A stretch of 64,000 nt of DNA, from the NCBI RefSeq assembly GCF_000971175.1, contig NZ_BBLY01000005.1:1-64000 (forward strand), read 5' to 3'. Origin of the DNA: Demequina pelophila (GTDB lineage Bacteria; Actinomycetota; Actinomycetes; Actinomycetales; Demequinaceae). The notes beneath the pieces were generated by a model. That model saw nothing but the letters and a program-made list of their open reading frames with translations. It was not told the DNA's origin and searched no databases. How positions within the stretch are numbered: position 1 is the stretch's first letter; each line of letters starts with the position of its first letter. A program made the translations under genes and the position numbers. Of this stretch, positions 15,041 through 25,926 are shown piece by piece.

Positions 15041-18000
15041 ATGGCAGACGAAAACCTTCCGTTCCCGGTGGCGATGCGCGGCTACGACCGCGAGGCCGTC
15101 GCGGCGCACATCGCGCGGCTCGAGGACCGGATCAAGGACAGCGTGGACGCGGCCGAGGCGGCCCGACGCGAGGCGCAGCAGACGCGCTCCTCCCTCGAGG
15201 AGGCGCAGAAGTCGCTGCGCGAGGCCGAGGCACCCACCTACAAGGGGCTGGGCGCCCGCGTCGAGCAGCTGCTGCGCTCGGCCGAGGAGCAGTCCTCCGA
15301 CGTGGTGGCGCGCGCGAACACGCACGCCCAGGACACGGTGGCCCGTGCCACGGTCTCGGCCCAGCAGCTCCGCGCGCGTGCGGACAACGAGGTCGCCGAG
15401 ATCCTCGCGCAGAGCCGCCGCGAGGCCGACGAGATCAAGACCCAGGCCGAGCAGGCCGCCGCGTCCGTGCGCGAGTCCGCCGACCGTCAGGCCGGCGAGG
15501 TGGTCGAGCGCGCCCGTCGTGACGCCGAGCGCGTGAAGTCCGCCGCCGAGGCCGAGGCCGCCGAGGCCCGCGCCAAGGGCGAGCGCGACGCGCACGGGCT
15601 CAAGGCCGCCGCCGAGCGCGAGGCCGCCGAGCTGCGGGTGAGCAGCCAGCGCGAGGCCTCCGACGTGCTCGACGCCGCGCGCGCCGACTCCGAGACCAAG
15701 CTCGCGCACGCGCACCAGGAGTCCGCGCGTCTGCGCGACGAGGCCGCGACGTTCCTGGCCACGACCCAGGCGGAGGCCGACGAGCTCGCCGAGACCACCC
15801 GCATCGAGACCGAGCGCCTCACCGCCGAGGCGGCCCAGAAGGCCGCCGACGCCCGCGACGAGGCGGCGGCGCTGCGCTCGGCCGCCGCCGCCGAGGCCGA
15901 GCAGCTCCGCGGCGACGCCGAGCGCGAGGCCGCCAGCGTGCGCGCCGTCGCGGAGGCCGAGGCCTCCGACATGCGCATCAGCGCCGAGTCCGACGCGGCC
16001 TCGCTCCGCACCGAGGCCGAGGCCGCGCGCGCCGCGGCCCAGGAAAAGGCGGCCGAGCTGGTCGCCGCCGCCGAGGCCGAGGTGGCCGACCTGCGCAAGC
16101 GTGCCGACGAGGAGACCGCCGCCCTGCGCTCCCTCGCGGAGCGCGAGACCGGCCAGCAGCGCCGCGACGTGGATGCGTACGCCGCCGACCTCCGCCACAC
16201 GGTCGGCGAGGAGGTGGCCGCCCTGCGCCACACCGCGGGCCAGGAGGCAGCCGACCTGCGCGCCGCCGCCGAGCGCGAGGCCACCGAGCTGCGCGGCCGC
16301 GTCAACGCCGAGGCCGCCGAGCTGCGCGAGTCCGCCGAGGCCTACGCCGCCGGGCTGCGCCAGGAGACCGAGACCTGGGCCGCCGCCACCCGTCAGGAGG
16401 CGGACGCCTACGCGACCGCCGAGCGCGGCGAGGCCGACGCGTACGCGACCCAGATCCGCCGCGATGCCGACGCGGACGTCGCGCGACTCACCAAGGAGAC
16501 CGAGGCCTGGGTGGGCGAGGAGCGCCGGGCCGCCGAGTCCTACGCGACCGAGACCCGTCGCGAGGCCGACGCCTACGCCGTGCAGACCAAGGACGAGGCG
16601 AACGCGCAGGCCGACGAGGCCCGCCGCGAGGCCGACGCGTACGCCTCCGAGACCCGTCGCGAGGCGGACGTCTACGCGGAGCAGACCAAGGACGAGGCCA
16701 ACGCCCACGCCGGCGAGGTGCGCCGCGAGGTCGACTCGTACGCGGCCCAGACCCGCCGCACGGCCGACGCCTACGCCGTGCAGACCAAGGACGAGGCGAC
16801 CGCCCGCGCCGACGAGGCCCGCCGCGAGGCCGACGCCTACGCCTCCGAGACCCGCCGGGCGGCCGACGCGTACGCCGAGCAGCAGCGCCGCGACGCCGAC
16901 GCCTACGCGGAGCAGGTGCGCGAGGAGGCGAACGCCTACGCGGCCGACACCCACCGCGAGGCAGACGCCTACGCCTCCGAGATCCACCGCGACGCCGACA
17001 CCTACGCGGGCCAGACCAAGGACGAGGCGAACGCCTACGCGTCCGCGGCCCGCCGAGAGGTGGACGCGTTCGCCGGCGAGACCCGCCGCGAGGCCGACGC
17101 CTACGCCGAGCAGGTGCGCGAGGACGCGAACCAGCGCGCCGCGGACACGCACCGCGAGGCCGACGCGTACGCCTCGGAGACCCGCCGCCAGGCCGAGGAC
17201 GAGTCCGTGGCGAAGATCGCCGAGACCGAGGCCTGGATCGCCGGGCAGCGCCACGAGACCGAGGACTGGGCCCAGGGCCTGCGCGACGCCACCGAGGCGT
17301 GGGTCGCGCAGCAGCGCCAGGAGGGCGAGAACTACGCCGGCCAGCAGCGTCGCGAGGCCGACGGCTACGCGGCCGAGCAGCGCCGCGAGGCCGACGCCTA
17401 CGTCGCGGAGCAGCACCGCCAGGCCGATGCGTTCGTCGCCAAGGAGCGCAACGAGGCCGAGGAGTACGCGGCCGAGCAGCACCGCTCAGCCGACGCCTAC
17501 GCGGCCCAGCAGCGCCGCGACGCGGACGCGTACGCCGCCCAGCAGCGCCGCGAGGCCGAGACCTTCGCGACCGCCACGCGCGAGGCCGCCGAGGCGGAGG
17601 CCGCGCAGCTGCGCGACGCCGTCGACGCCGAGCTGACCGAGCTGAGGGCGGCCGCCGAGGACGAGGCCGCCACGCTGCGCGCCGAGGCCGAGGCCCACCA
17701 CAAGGACGTGCGCCGCCAGGCCGCCGAGGCCCGCCGCGTCGCCGATGAGGAGGTCGCGGGCCTGCGCGCGGCGGCCACCACCGAGACGCTCCAGCTGCGC
17801 CAGGGCGCCGAGGCCGAGGCCGCGGACCTGCGCTCGACGGTCCGCGCCGAGATCGCCGAGCTGCGCTCCGCGGCGGAGGCCGAGACCACGCGCATGAACC
17901 GTGAGGCCGAGTCCGCGCTGGCCCGCGCCCGCCAGGAGGCCTCGGACCTCCAGGCCGCCTCGCAGCGCGACGCCAAGGACACGATCGCCAACGCCACGGC

Positions 18001-18589
18001 GGAGGCCGAGCGCCTGCGCACCACGGCCGAGACGGACACGTCCCGCCTGCGCGAGGAGGCCCAGCAGGAGGCGGAGGCCGCCCGCGAGGAGGCCCGCCGC
18101 ACCCGCGAGGACCTCGAGCTCGAGGTCGCGACCAGCCGCGACCAGGCCGAGCAGGAGCTCTCGCGCCGCCACGACGAGGCGACCGCGGAGACGACCGCGA
18201 TGGTCGACGACGCGCGACGCCGCGTCGAGGAGGCCGAGGACAAGCTCAGCCAGACCCTCGAGCGCGCCGAGTCGGTGCGCCGCGAGTCCGAGTCCCACGC
18301 GCAGACCCTGCTGTCGAACGCGCGCCACAACGCGGACGAGATCGTCTCCGAGGCGCGCGAGCACGCCGAGTCGATCATCTCCGAGGCCGTGGCGGACGCC
18401 GAGCGCGAGCGCACCAGCGCGCAGCGCGAGGTGGACGAGCTCAACCGCCAGCGCGAGTCGATCACCACGTACCTCGACGACCTGCGCGGGCTGCTCTCCG
18501 CGGACCCGGTGGGCAACCTCGCGAAGGCGAGCCGCCTGCAGGCCGCGCACGACGCGGACGAGGTCGGCGTGGACGCCGGCGACCGCTGA
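15041..18589 (+). CDS. Scy/FilP-like giant coiled-coil protein with DivIVA-like N-terminus
   Basis: Protein of 1182 residues, almost entirely coiled coil. The N-terminus (FPVAMRGYDREAVAAHIARL, ~7-26) resembles the DivIVA membrane-curvature motif. From about residue 170 to 1000 the chain is a nearly unbroken series of 11-residue units (typical: READAYASETR). Only one 7-residue shift is evident, near residue 885 (RQAAEAR). Hendecads predict a weakly right-handed or straight rod. Many units carry Tyr or Trp at the same place. Scy and FilP are the known actinobacterial cytoskeletal proteins with such repeats; polar growth or division-site scaffolding is the likely role. Start: AAGGAG is 5 bases before ATG. 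Confidence 0.85.
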   Translation: MADENLPFPVAMRGYDREAVAAHIARLEDRIKDSVDAAEAARREAQQTRSSLEEAQKSLREAEAPTYKGLGARVEQLLRSAEEQSSDVVARANTHAQDTVARATVSAQQLRARADNEVAEILAQSRREADEIKTQAEQAAASVRESADRQAGEVVERARRDAERVKSAAEAEAAEARAKGERDAHGLKAAAEREAAELRVSSQREASDVLDAARADSETKLAHAHQESARLRDEAATFLATTQAEADELAETTRIETERLTAEAAQKAADARDEAAALRSAAAAEAEQLRGDAEREAASVRAVAEAEASDMRISAESDAASLRTEAEAARAAAQEKAAELVAAAEAEVADLRKRADEETAALRSLAERETGQQRRDVDAYAADLRHTVGEEVAALRHTAGQEAADLRAAAEREATELRGRVNAEAAELRESAEAYAAGLRQETETWAAATRQEADAYATAERGEADAYATQIRRDADADVARLTKETEAWVGEERRAAESYATETRREADAYAVQTKDEANAQADEARREADAYASETRREADVYAEQTKDEANAHAGEVRREVDSYAAQTRRTADAYAVQTKDEATARADEARREADAYASETRRAADAYAEQQRRDADAYAEQVREEANAYAADTHREADAYASEIHRDADTYAGQTKDEANAYASAARREVDAFAGETRREADAYAEQVREDANQRAADTHREADAYASETRRQAEDESVAKIAETEAWIAGQRHETEDWAQGLRDATEAWVAQQRQEGENYAGQQRREADGYAAEQRREADAYVAEQHRQADAFVAKERNEAEEYAAEQHRSADAYAAQQRRDADAYAAQQRREAETFATATREAAEAEAAQLRDAVDAELTELRAAAEDEAATLRAEAEAHHKDVRRQAAEARRVADEEVAGLRAAATTETLQLRQGAEAEAADLRSTVRAEIAELRSAAEAETTRMNREAESALARARQEASDLQAASQRDAKDTIANATAEAERLRTTAETDTSRLREEAQQEAEAAREEARRTREDLELEVATSRDQAEQELSRRHDEATAETTAMVDDARRRVEEAEDKLSQTLERAESVRRESESHAQTLLSNARHNADEIVSEAREHAESIISEAVADAERERTSAQREVDELNRQRESITTYLDDLRGLLSADPVGNLAKASRLQAAHDADEVGVDAGDR

Positions 18590-18599
18590 CGGGCACGCG

Positions 18600-19028
18600 A
18601 TGACCGAGGACCGCCGCCGGGCCGACGACGACCGCCACGACGCCCTGCGCATGGCGGACGCGCTCGACCGGCGGCGGGCGCTCGAGGCGCGGCAGGCGGG
18701 CGAGTTGTGCGCCCGCTTCGCCCAGGACGCCGTCGCGGCCGGCATCGCGCCGGAGCCGCTCACGGCGCGCGCGTACTCGGGCCGGGGCCGCTACCGCACC
18801 CCGCTGCACGGGTGGTACCTCAAGCGCGACCGGTCCGTCGCCGTCGGCACGGACGGGATGTTCTACGTGATGCAGTGCGCCGGCGGCCTCGCGGAGCGTC
18901 TGAGGGGCGCGACCGTGCCGCCCGCCGATGCGCCGCTCGAGCTGGGCCGCGGCGCCCGCGACGGCGAATCGCTCCCGCTCACCGAGGCGCTCGCCAACCG
19001 CCTCGCGGCCGGCAACTCCTGGGGCTGA
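18600..19028 (+). CDS. Small conserved-context protein after the coiled-coil gene
   Basis: Protein of 142 residues that I do not recognise. The charged helical N-terminus (RRRADDDRHDALRMADAL) is followed by a compact region with aromatic residues (RYRTPLHGWYLKRDRSVAVG, FYVMQCAGG). It has no signal peptide or membrane segment. It begins 10 bases after the coiled-coil gene with no clear ribosome-binding site, so translation is probably coupled and the product may work with that protein. The single short charged helix could be an interaction arm; this is inference from position only. Confidence 0.6.
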   Translation: MTEDRRRADDDRHDALRMADALDRRRALEARQAGELCARFAQDAVAAGIAPEPLTARAYSGRGRYRTPLHGWYLKRDRSVAVGTDGMFYVMQCAGGLAERLRGATVPPADAPLELGRGARDGESLPLTEALANRLAAGNSWG

Positions 19029-19031
19029 GCG

Positions 19032-19071
19032 GCCCTACACCCGCGCCCTACACCCGAGCGCCCTACACCCG
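19032..19071. repeat. Triple GCCCTACACCCG repeat at a convergent gene end
   Basis: Copies lie at 19032-19043, 19045-19056 and 19060-19071. The third contains the TAG stop of the minus-strand hydrolase. The middle copy is 15 bp away, in frame, and carries a second in-frame stop, so the gene tail seems to have been duplicated. Confidence 0.75.
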
Positions 19072-19818
19072 CGCAAGCAGGTCGGCGACCAGCGGCGCCA
19101 CGGCCTCCGGCGCCTCGAACGCGGCCAGGTGTCCCGCCCCCGGGATCACCGTGGGCGTGACGCCGAGCGCCCGGGCCATCACCGCGGCGGCATCGGGCCC
19201 CGTGAAGCCGTCGTGCTCCCCCACCGCGACGAACGCCGGCACATCGAGCCCGGCGAGCACCGCGGTGCGGTCGGGCCGCGCGGCCATCGCGCGCTGCCCC
19301 CAGGCGATCCCGTCGCCACGGTGACGGCCGATGTTCGCGGCGACCGCCTCCACGAGCGCCTCGCGGCCCTCGCCGACCGTCCCGAGCAGGGGCTCCGCGG
19401 CCGCCCGCGGGTCCGGGTGCCCGGGCGCGTCCTCGAGCGACTCGGCCAGCGCCAGCCGCCCCTCCCGCGCCTCGTCGGTGTCCGCGGTGGACTTGGTGCC
19501 GATCAGCCCCAGGCCCGCGACGGCCTCCGGGTGGCGCTCGGCCACCGCCATCGCGACGTAGCCGCCCATCGAGCAGCCCACCCACGCGGCGCGCTCCTTG
19601 CCGGTGACCTCGCGCATCGCGAGCACCGCGGCGTCCGCGATGAGCTCGAGCGAGGGCTCGTCGTCGGGCAGCGGCATGTCGCCGATCCCGGGCACGTCGA
19701 ACGTGATGATGTCGCCCGGTACCGCGTCGAGCGCCGCGAGCAGCGGCTCCCACTGCGCGCGGTCGACGGGGAAGGCGTTGAGGAGGACGAGGGGCGTGCC
19801 GTCTGGGACGAGGCTCAC
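19063..19818 (-). CDS. Alpha/beta-fold hydrolase
   Basis: Protein of 251 residues with the canonical alpha/beta-hydrolase layout. An oxyanion-region start (PLVLLNAFPVDRAQW) is followed by the nucleophile elbow GCSMGG (Ser near residue 91), an acidic residue in VGEHDGF and the catalytic His in GAGHLAAFE. It is cytoplasmic. Substrate is unknown; esterase, lactonase or C-C hydrolase are all possible. GTG at 19818 is supported by AGGAG upstream. It follows another hydrolase gene on the same strand 26 bases upstream and is probably co-transcribed with it. Confidence 0.85.
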   Translation of the reverse strand: MSLVPDGTPLVLLNAFPVDRAQWEPLLAALDAVPGDIITFDVPGIGDMPLPDDEPSLELIADAAVLAMREVTGKERAAWVGCSMGGYVAMAVAERHPEAVAGLGLIGTKSTADTDEAREGRLALAESLEDAPGHPDPRAAAEPLLGTVGEGREALVEAVAANIGRHRGDGIAWGQRAMAARPDRTAVLAGLDVPAFVAVGEHDGFTGPDAAAVMARALGVTPTVIPGAGHLAAFEAPEAVAPLVADLLARV

Positions 19819-19844
19819 GGGTTTCTCCTAAGGTCGCGTCGCCC

Positions 19845-20618
19845 TCATTCCACCATGGACGCGGGGACCTCGGTGGGAAGCGGCGCACGCTCGGGGACCA
19901 CGCGCGCCACGATCGCGTCGTGGACGATGCGCACGAATCTCTCCCCCACCCACAGGTGCTTCGCCTCGGGCACGTCGACGAGCTCGAGCTGGGTGAGCGG
20001 CGCGAAGCGCTCGCGCGCCTCGGCGGGCTGGAGGAAGTCGTCGTGCTCCGGCACCAGCGCGGTGACGGGCCTGCCCGTCGCGGCCCAGGCCTCGAGGTCC
20101 CGTTCCCCGGCACGATGCAGCGGCGGGGAGAGCAAGATCGCCCCCTCCACGTCGAGTCCCGAGCCGTGCTTGAGCGCCAGCTCGGTGCCGAAGCTCCAGC
20201 CCACGAGCCACCGATTCGGCAGGTCGTGGGCGATCGCGTAGTCGACCGCGGCGCGCACGTCCGCGCCCTCGGCCTCTCCCCCGTCGAAGGCGCCCTCGGA
20301 GGTGCCGCGCGGCGACGACGTGCCGCGGGTGTTGAAGCGCAGCACCGCGAGCCCCGCGAGCGCCGGCAGCCGCCACGCCGCCTTGCGGTACACGTGGGAG
20401 TCCATGAACCCGCCGTGCGTGGGCAGCGGGTGCAGCGTGATGAGCGTGCCCAGCACCGGCCCCTCCGCGGGCAGCGCGAGCTCGCCCACGAGCGTGAGCC
20501 CGTCCTCGGTGCGCAGCTCGATGTCCTGCCGGTCCGCCGGCAGCACGGTCATCGACCGCAGCTCGACCCGCTCCGCCGTGCCCGGCTCTGCCATACCGGC
20601 AGCGATTCCCTCGGCCAT
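19845..20618 (-). CDS. Alpha/beta hydrolase of the dienelactone/YfhR-like type
   Basis: Protein of 257 residues. TLITLHPLPTHGG marks the oxyanion region, VGWSFG the nucleophile elbow (Ser), EHDDFLQP the acid region, and AKHLW the catalytic His. Hydrolases with the TLITLHPLPTHGG-type start are widespread in actinobacteria without a proven substrate. ATG at 20618 is chosen because AAGGAG lies 4 bases upstream; a longer frame to 20726 would run into the next gene. It is probably transcribed with the hydrolase downstream. Confidence 0.8.
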   Translation of the reverse strand: MAEGIAAGMAEPGTAERVELRSMTVLPADRQDIELRTEDGLTLVGELALPAEGPVLGTLITLHPLPTHGGFMDSHVYRKAAWRLPALAGLAVLRFNTRGTSSPRGTSEGAFDGGEAEGADVRAAVDYAIAHDLPNRWLVGWSFGTELALKHGSGLDVEGAILLSPPLHRAGERDLEAWAATGRPVTALVPEHDDFLQPAEARERFAPLTQLELVDVPEAKHLWVGERFVRIVHDAIVARVVPERAPLPTEVPASMVE

Positions 20619-20661
20619 CTCTCTCCTTCGCGACCTGCTCGGCGTCGACGCCCGGGGCAAC

Positions 20662-20964
20662 TCACCGGCGCCCGAAACTGTTCCAGCACCCCGTGTGCCA
20701 GTGCCGGCGGTCCCCAGCCGCGGCATCGGCCCCGAAGAGGCCGTCCGCGGGCCAGGCGACGATGTGCTGGACCTCCCCGCTGATCTCTCCCTGGCACGCG
20801 GGGCACACGTAGGTGCGGTCCGTGGGGCGCGGGATGGCGACGTAGTAGTCCTCGCCGCGTGGGCCGGGCTGGAGGCGGGCGCGGTTGCCCCACACGCGGT
20901 CGACGTCGAGCTCCTCGTGGGGCCGCCCGTAGGGGCGCTTGGAGGAGCGACGACCGGACGGCAT
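20662..20964 (-). CDS. Small Cys/His protein (putative zinc-binding)
   Basis: Protein of 100 residues, too short to stand out in the frame that contains it. It has a basic N-terminus (RRSSKRPYGRPHEELD), then YVCPACQGEI and HIVAWP, then RRHWHTGCW. CxxC plus HxxxC could hold one zinc ion, as in short HNH-like or ribbon proteins. Closely similar small proteins are common in actinobacteria, without known function. The ATG is 7 bases from a TAGACT -10 box, so the mRNA is probably leaderless. Confidence 0.75.
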   Translation of the reverse strand: MPSGRRSSKRPYGRPHEELDVDRVWGNRARLQPGPRGEDYYVAIPRPTDRTYVCPACQGEISGEVQHIVAWPADGLFGADAAAGDRRHWHTGCWNSFGRR

Positions 20965-20971
20965 GCGCCCC

Positions 20972-20977
20972 AGTCTA
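20972..20977 (-). promoter_or_regulatory. -10 box (TAGACT), leaderless arrangement
   Basis: TAGACT with a 7-base spacer lies before the ATG at 20964. No Shine-Dalgarno sequence is present. The same hexamer and spacing occur before prmC. Confidence 0.5.
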
Positions 20978-21014
20978 AGGAATCCGCGCCCCCGCCGATC
21001 CGCCCGGGCCGCGC

Positions 21015-22472
21015 TCAGTACGAGCGCGGCGGCGTCTCGACGCACGCCTCCAGCTCCCCCAGCGGCACGACCGCGCGACGGGCGACGCACTCCCGGTAGA
21101 AGTACGCCGAGTCCTTCCAGGTCCGCACCAGGGTGTCGTAGTCCACCCGGACGATCCCGAACCGCTTCGCATATCCCTGCGCCCACTCGAAGTTGTCCAT
21201 GAGGCTCCAGGCCATGTACCCGCGCACGTCCGCGCCCTGGGCCACCGCGTCGAGCACGGCGAGCAGGTGGTCGTGCGCGTACCTCACCCGGTCGAGGTCG
21301 CGGATGCGGCCGTCGGGGTCCACCGCATCGTCCCAGGCCGAGCCGTTCTCCGTGACGTACAGCGGCAGCCCGTAGTCGCGCTGGAGGCGCAGCAGGTGCG
21401 CGGTGAACGCACCCGGGTCCACGTTCCACCCCATGGCGGTGTGCGGCCCGGGCAGCGGCATGAACTCGATCTCCTGGTCGGCGGGCCAGCACGTGCCCTC
21501 GGCCACCGGATGGCCGTCGGCCAGGGTGGCCACGGACGATGCATGGGCCGGCTTGGCCGCGTTGTGCCGCACCAGGTGGGAGGCGTAGTAGTTCACGCCG
21601 AACCAGTCGACCGTCCCCCGCATCTGCTCGAGGTCGCCGGGGTGCACGAACGACCAATCGGTGACGTGCGCGGTGTTGTCGAGCAGGACCTGGGGGTAGG
21701 CGCCGCGGGTGAAGGGCTCGTGGAACATGCGGTTGCCCAGCGCGTCGATGTGCGCGGAGGCCGCGAGGTCCCGGTCGTGCGACGGGTCCCACGGGCGCGG
21801 GGTGTGGGCGTTGTTGACGATGCCCACCCGGAGGTCGGGGCGGACCGCCTTGATCGCGCGGGCGGCCCGGCCGTGGGCGAGCAGCAGGTGATGCGCGGCG
21901 GTGAGCGACTCGGCCTCGTCGGCCGTGCCCGGGGCGTGCGCGCCCGAGCCGTAGCCCACGAACGCGCTCACCCACGGCTCGTTGAAGGTGGCCCAGATGC
22001 CGATGCGGTCGCCCAGCTCCTCGACCATCCGGACCGCGTAGGTGACGAACGCGTCGGCGGTGTCGCGGCTGAGCCAGCCGCCCGCGTCCTGGAGCTCCTG
22101 CGGCAGGTCCCAGTGGTACAGCGTCGCCATGGGCCGGATGCCCTTGGCGACGAGCCGGTCGACCAGGCGAGAGTAGAAGGCGATGCCCTCCCCGTTGAAG
22201 GCGCCGGCGCCGCCGGGCTGGACCCGGGGCCAGGCGATCGAGAACCGGTACGCCTCCAGTCCCAGGTCCGCCATCATGTCGACGTCGCGCTCCCACCGAT
22301 GGAAGTGGTCGCACGCCACGTCGCCCGTGTCCCCGCCCACGATGGCGCCCGGGGTGTGGGAGAAGGTGTCCCAGATGGATGGACCGCGGCCGCCCTCGGC
22401 GACGCCCCCCTCGATCTGGTAGGACGCCGTCGCGGCGCCGAGCAGGAATCCAGGAGGGAACGTCGTCGTCAT
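21015..22472 (-). CDS. GH1 beta-glucosidase
   Basis: Family 1 glycoside hydrolase of 485 residues, cytoplasmic. The N-terminal signature is FLLGAATASYQIEGG. The acid/base Glu165 lies in TFNEPW and the nucleophile Glu375 in YVTENGSAW. It hydrolyses terminal beta-glucosides or related beta-glycosides such as cellobiose; specificity cannot be read directly. It stands alone 43 bases past nucS with its own TACGCT -10 box 6 bases before the ATG. No transporter lies next to it. Confidence 0.95.
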   Translation of the reverse strand: MTTTFPPGFLLGAATASYQIEGGVAEGGRGPSIWDTFSHTPGAIVGGDTGDVACDHFHRWERDVDMMADLGLEAYRFSIAWPRVQPGGAGAFNGEGIAFYSRLVDRLVAKGIRPMATLYHWDLPQELQDAGGWLSRDTADAFVTYAVRMVEELGDRIGIWATFNEPWVSAFVGYGSGAHAPGTADEAESLTAAHHLLLAHGRAARAIKAVRPDLRVGIVNNAHTPRPWDPSHDRDLAASAHIDALGNRMFHEPFTRGAYPQVLLDNTAHVTDWSFVHPGDLEQMRGTVDWFGVNYYASHLVRHNAAKPAHASSVATLADGHPVAEGTCWPADQEIEFMPLPGPHTAMGWNVDPGAFTAHLLRLQRDYGLPLYVTENGSAWDDAVDPDGRIRDLDRVRYAHDHLLAVLDAVAQGADVRGYMAWSLMDNFEWAQGYAKRFGIVRVDYDTLVRTWKDSAYFYRECVARRAVVPLGELEACVETPPRSY

Positions 22473-22478
22473 GCGGCC

Positions 22479-22484
22479 AGCGTA
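22479..22484 (-). promoter_or_regulatory. GH1 gene -10 box (TACGCT), leaderless arrangement
   Basis: TACGCT is 6 bases before the ATG at 22472. No ribosome-binding site is visible. Confidence 0.5.
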
Positions 22485-22515
22485 TCCACGGGCACCGACA
22501 CGCGCGCGGGGTCGG

Positions 22516-23211
22516 TCAGAACAGCCGGTCGGACAGGTCCTCGGCCCCGCGCATCGCCTCGTAGTCGAGGAGCACGCAGCGGATGCCGCGATCCTCGGCG
22601 AGCACGCGCGCCTGCGGCTTGATCTCCTGCGCCGCGAAGACGCCGGACACGGGAGCCAGCAGCGGGTCGCGGTTCATGAGCTCGAGGTAGCGGGTGAGCT
22701 GCTCGACGCCGTCGATCTCGCCCCGGCGCTTGATCTCCACGGCCACGGAGGCGCCGGCCGCGTCGCGCGCGAGGATGTCGACCGGGCCGATGGCCGTCAT
22801 GTACTCCCGGCGCACCAGCGTGTGGCCGTCGCCCAGCAGCGCGATCTGCGCGGCCAGCAGCTCCTGCAGGTGCGCCTCGACGCCGTCCTTGATGAGCCCG
22901 GGGTCCACCCCGAGCTCGTGCGACGTGTCGGACAGCACCTCGTGCAGTTCGATCTCGAGGCGGTCGTCCGCCTTCTCGTGCTGGACCACCCAGAGCTCGA
23001 CCACGCCGCGCTCGGCGGCCTCGTCGGGCACGTCCACCGAGCGGGTGGTGCACGGCGGGCTCATCCAGTTGAGCGGCTTGTACGAGCCGCCGTCGGAGTG
23101 CAGCAGCACCGACCCGTCGGCCTTGACCATGATGGCCCGGGTGGCCAGGGGAAGATGGGCGCTGAGCCGCCCGGAGTACCGGGCGGCGCAGCGCGCGATC
23201 ACCACGCGCAT
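22516..23211 (-). CDS. nucS: Mismatch-specific endonuclease NucS
   Basis: Protein of 231 residues of the NucS/EndoMS family. It cuts both strands at mismatches and provides the non-canonical mismatch repair of actinobacteria that lack MutS/MutL. An N-terminal DNA-binding domain is followed by a PD-(D/E)xK nuclease core: GPVDILARD, then VEIKRR. The C-terminus ends SDRLF, matching the short beta-clamp-binding tail of the family. Its ATG is one base past the atpC stop, so it is translated with the ATP synthase operon, as in many actinobacteria. Confidence 0.93.
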   Translation of the reverse strand: MRVVIARCAARYSGRLSAHLPLATRAIMVKADGSVLLHSDGGSYKPLNWMSPPCTTRSVDVPDEAAERGVVELWVVQHEKADDRLEIELHEVLSDTSHELGVDPGLIKDGVEAHLQELLAAQIALLGDGHTLVRREYMTAIGPVDILARDAAGASVAVEIKRRGEIDGVEQLTRYLELMNRDPLLAPVSGVFAAQEIKPQARVLAEDRGIRCVLLDYEAMRGAEDLSDRLF

Positions 23212-23212
23212 G

Positions 23213-23527
23213 TCACTCCGCCGAAGCGGGCTCCTCGGCGTCGGCGGTCGGGGCGGGCTCCTCGACCGGCTCGGGCCGGGGCTCGACCACGATCGTGATC
23301 ACGTCGTGGTCGAACGACACGAAGCCGCCGGAGATCTCGAACTCCGCGTCGCCGTCGGAGCCGCCGCGCACGCGCACGACGCCCTCCTTGAGGACGGACA
23401 GGATCGGCTCGTGCCCCGTGAGCAGGCCGATCTCGCCCTCGACCGTGGGCGCGATGACGCGTTCCGCCGACCCCGACCAGAGGACCTGGTCGGGGGCGAC
23501 GACGTCGATGGTGAGAGGACCGGCCAT
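23213..23527 (-). CDS. atpC: ATP synthase epsilon subunit
   Basis: Subunit of 104 residues in the F1 central stalk. The beta-sandwich domain starts [15 protein letters not shown], and [16 protein letters not shown] is the family hallmark. The C-terminal helical hairpin of longer epsilon subunits is replaced by a Pro/Glu/Ala-rich tail ([16 protein letters not shown]). Inhibition by an extended epsilon helix is therefore unlikely. The start is 3 bases after the atpD stop. Confidence 0.93.
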   Translation of the reverse strand: MAGPLTIDVVAPDQVLWSGSAERVIAPTVEGEIGLLTGHEPILSVLKEGVVRVRGGSDGDAEFEISGGFVSFDHDVITIVVEPRPEPVEEPAPTADAEEPASAE

Positions 23528-23529
23528 GG

Positions 23530-25922
<2,393 letters not shown>

Positions 25923-25926
25923 CGCC

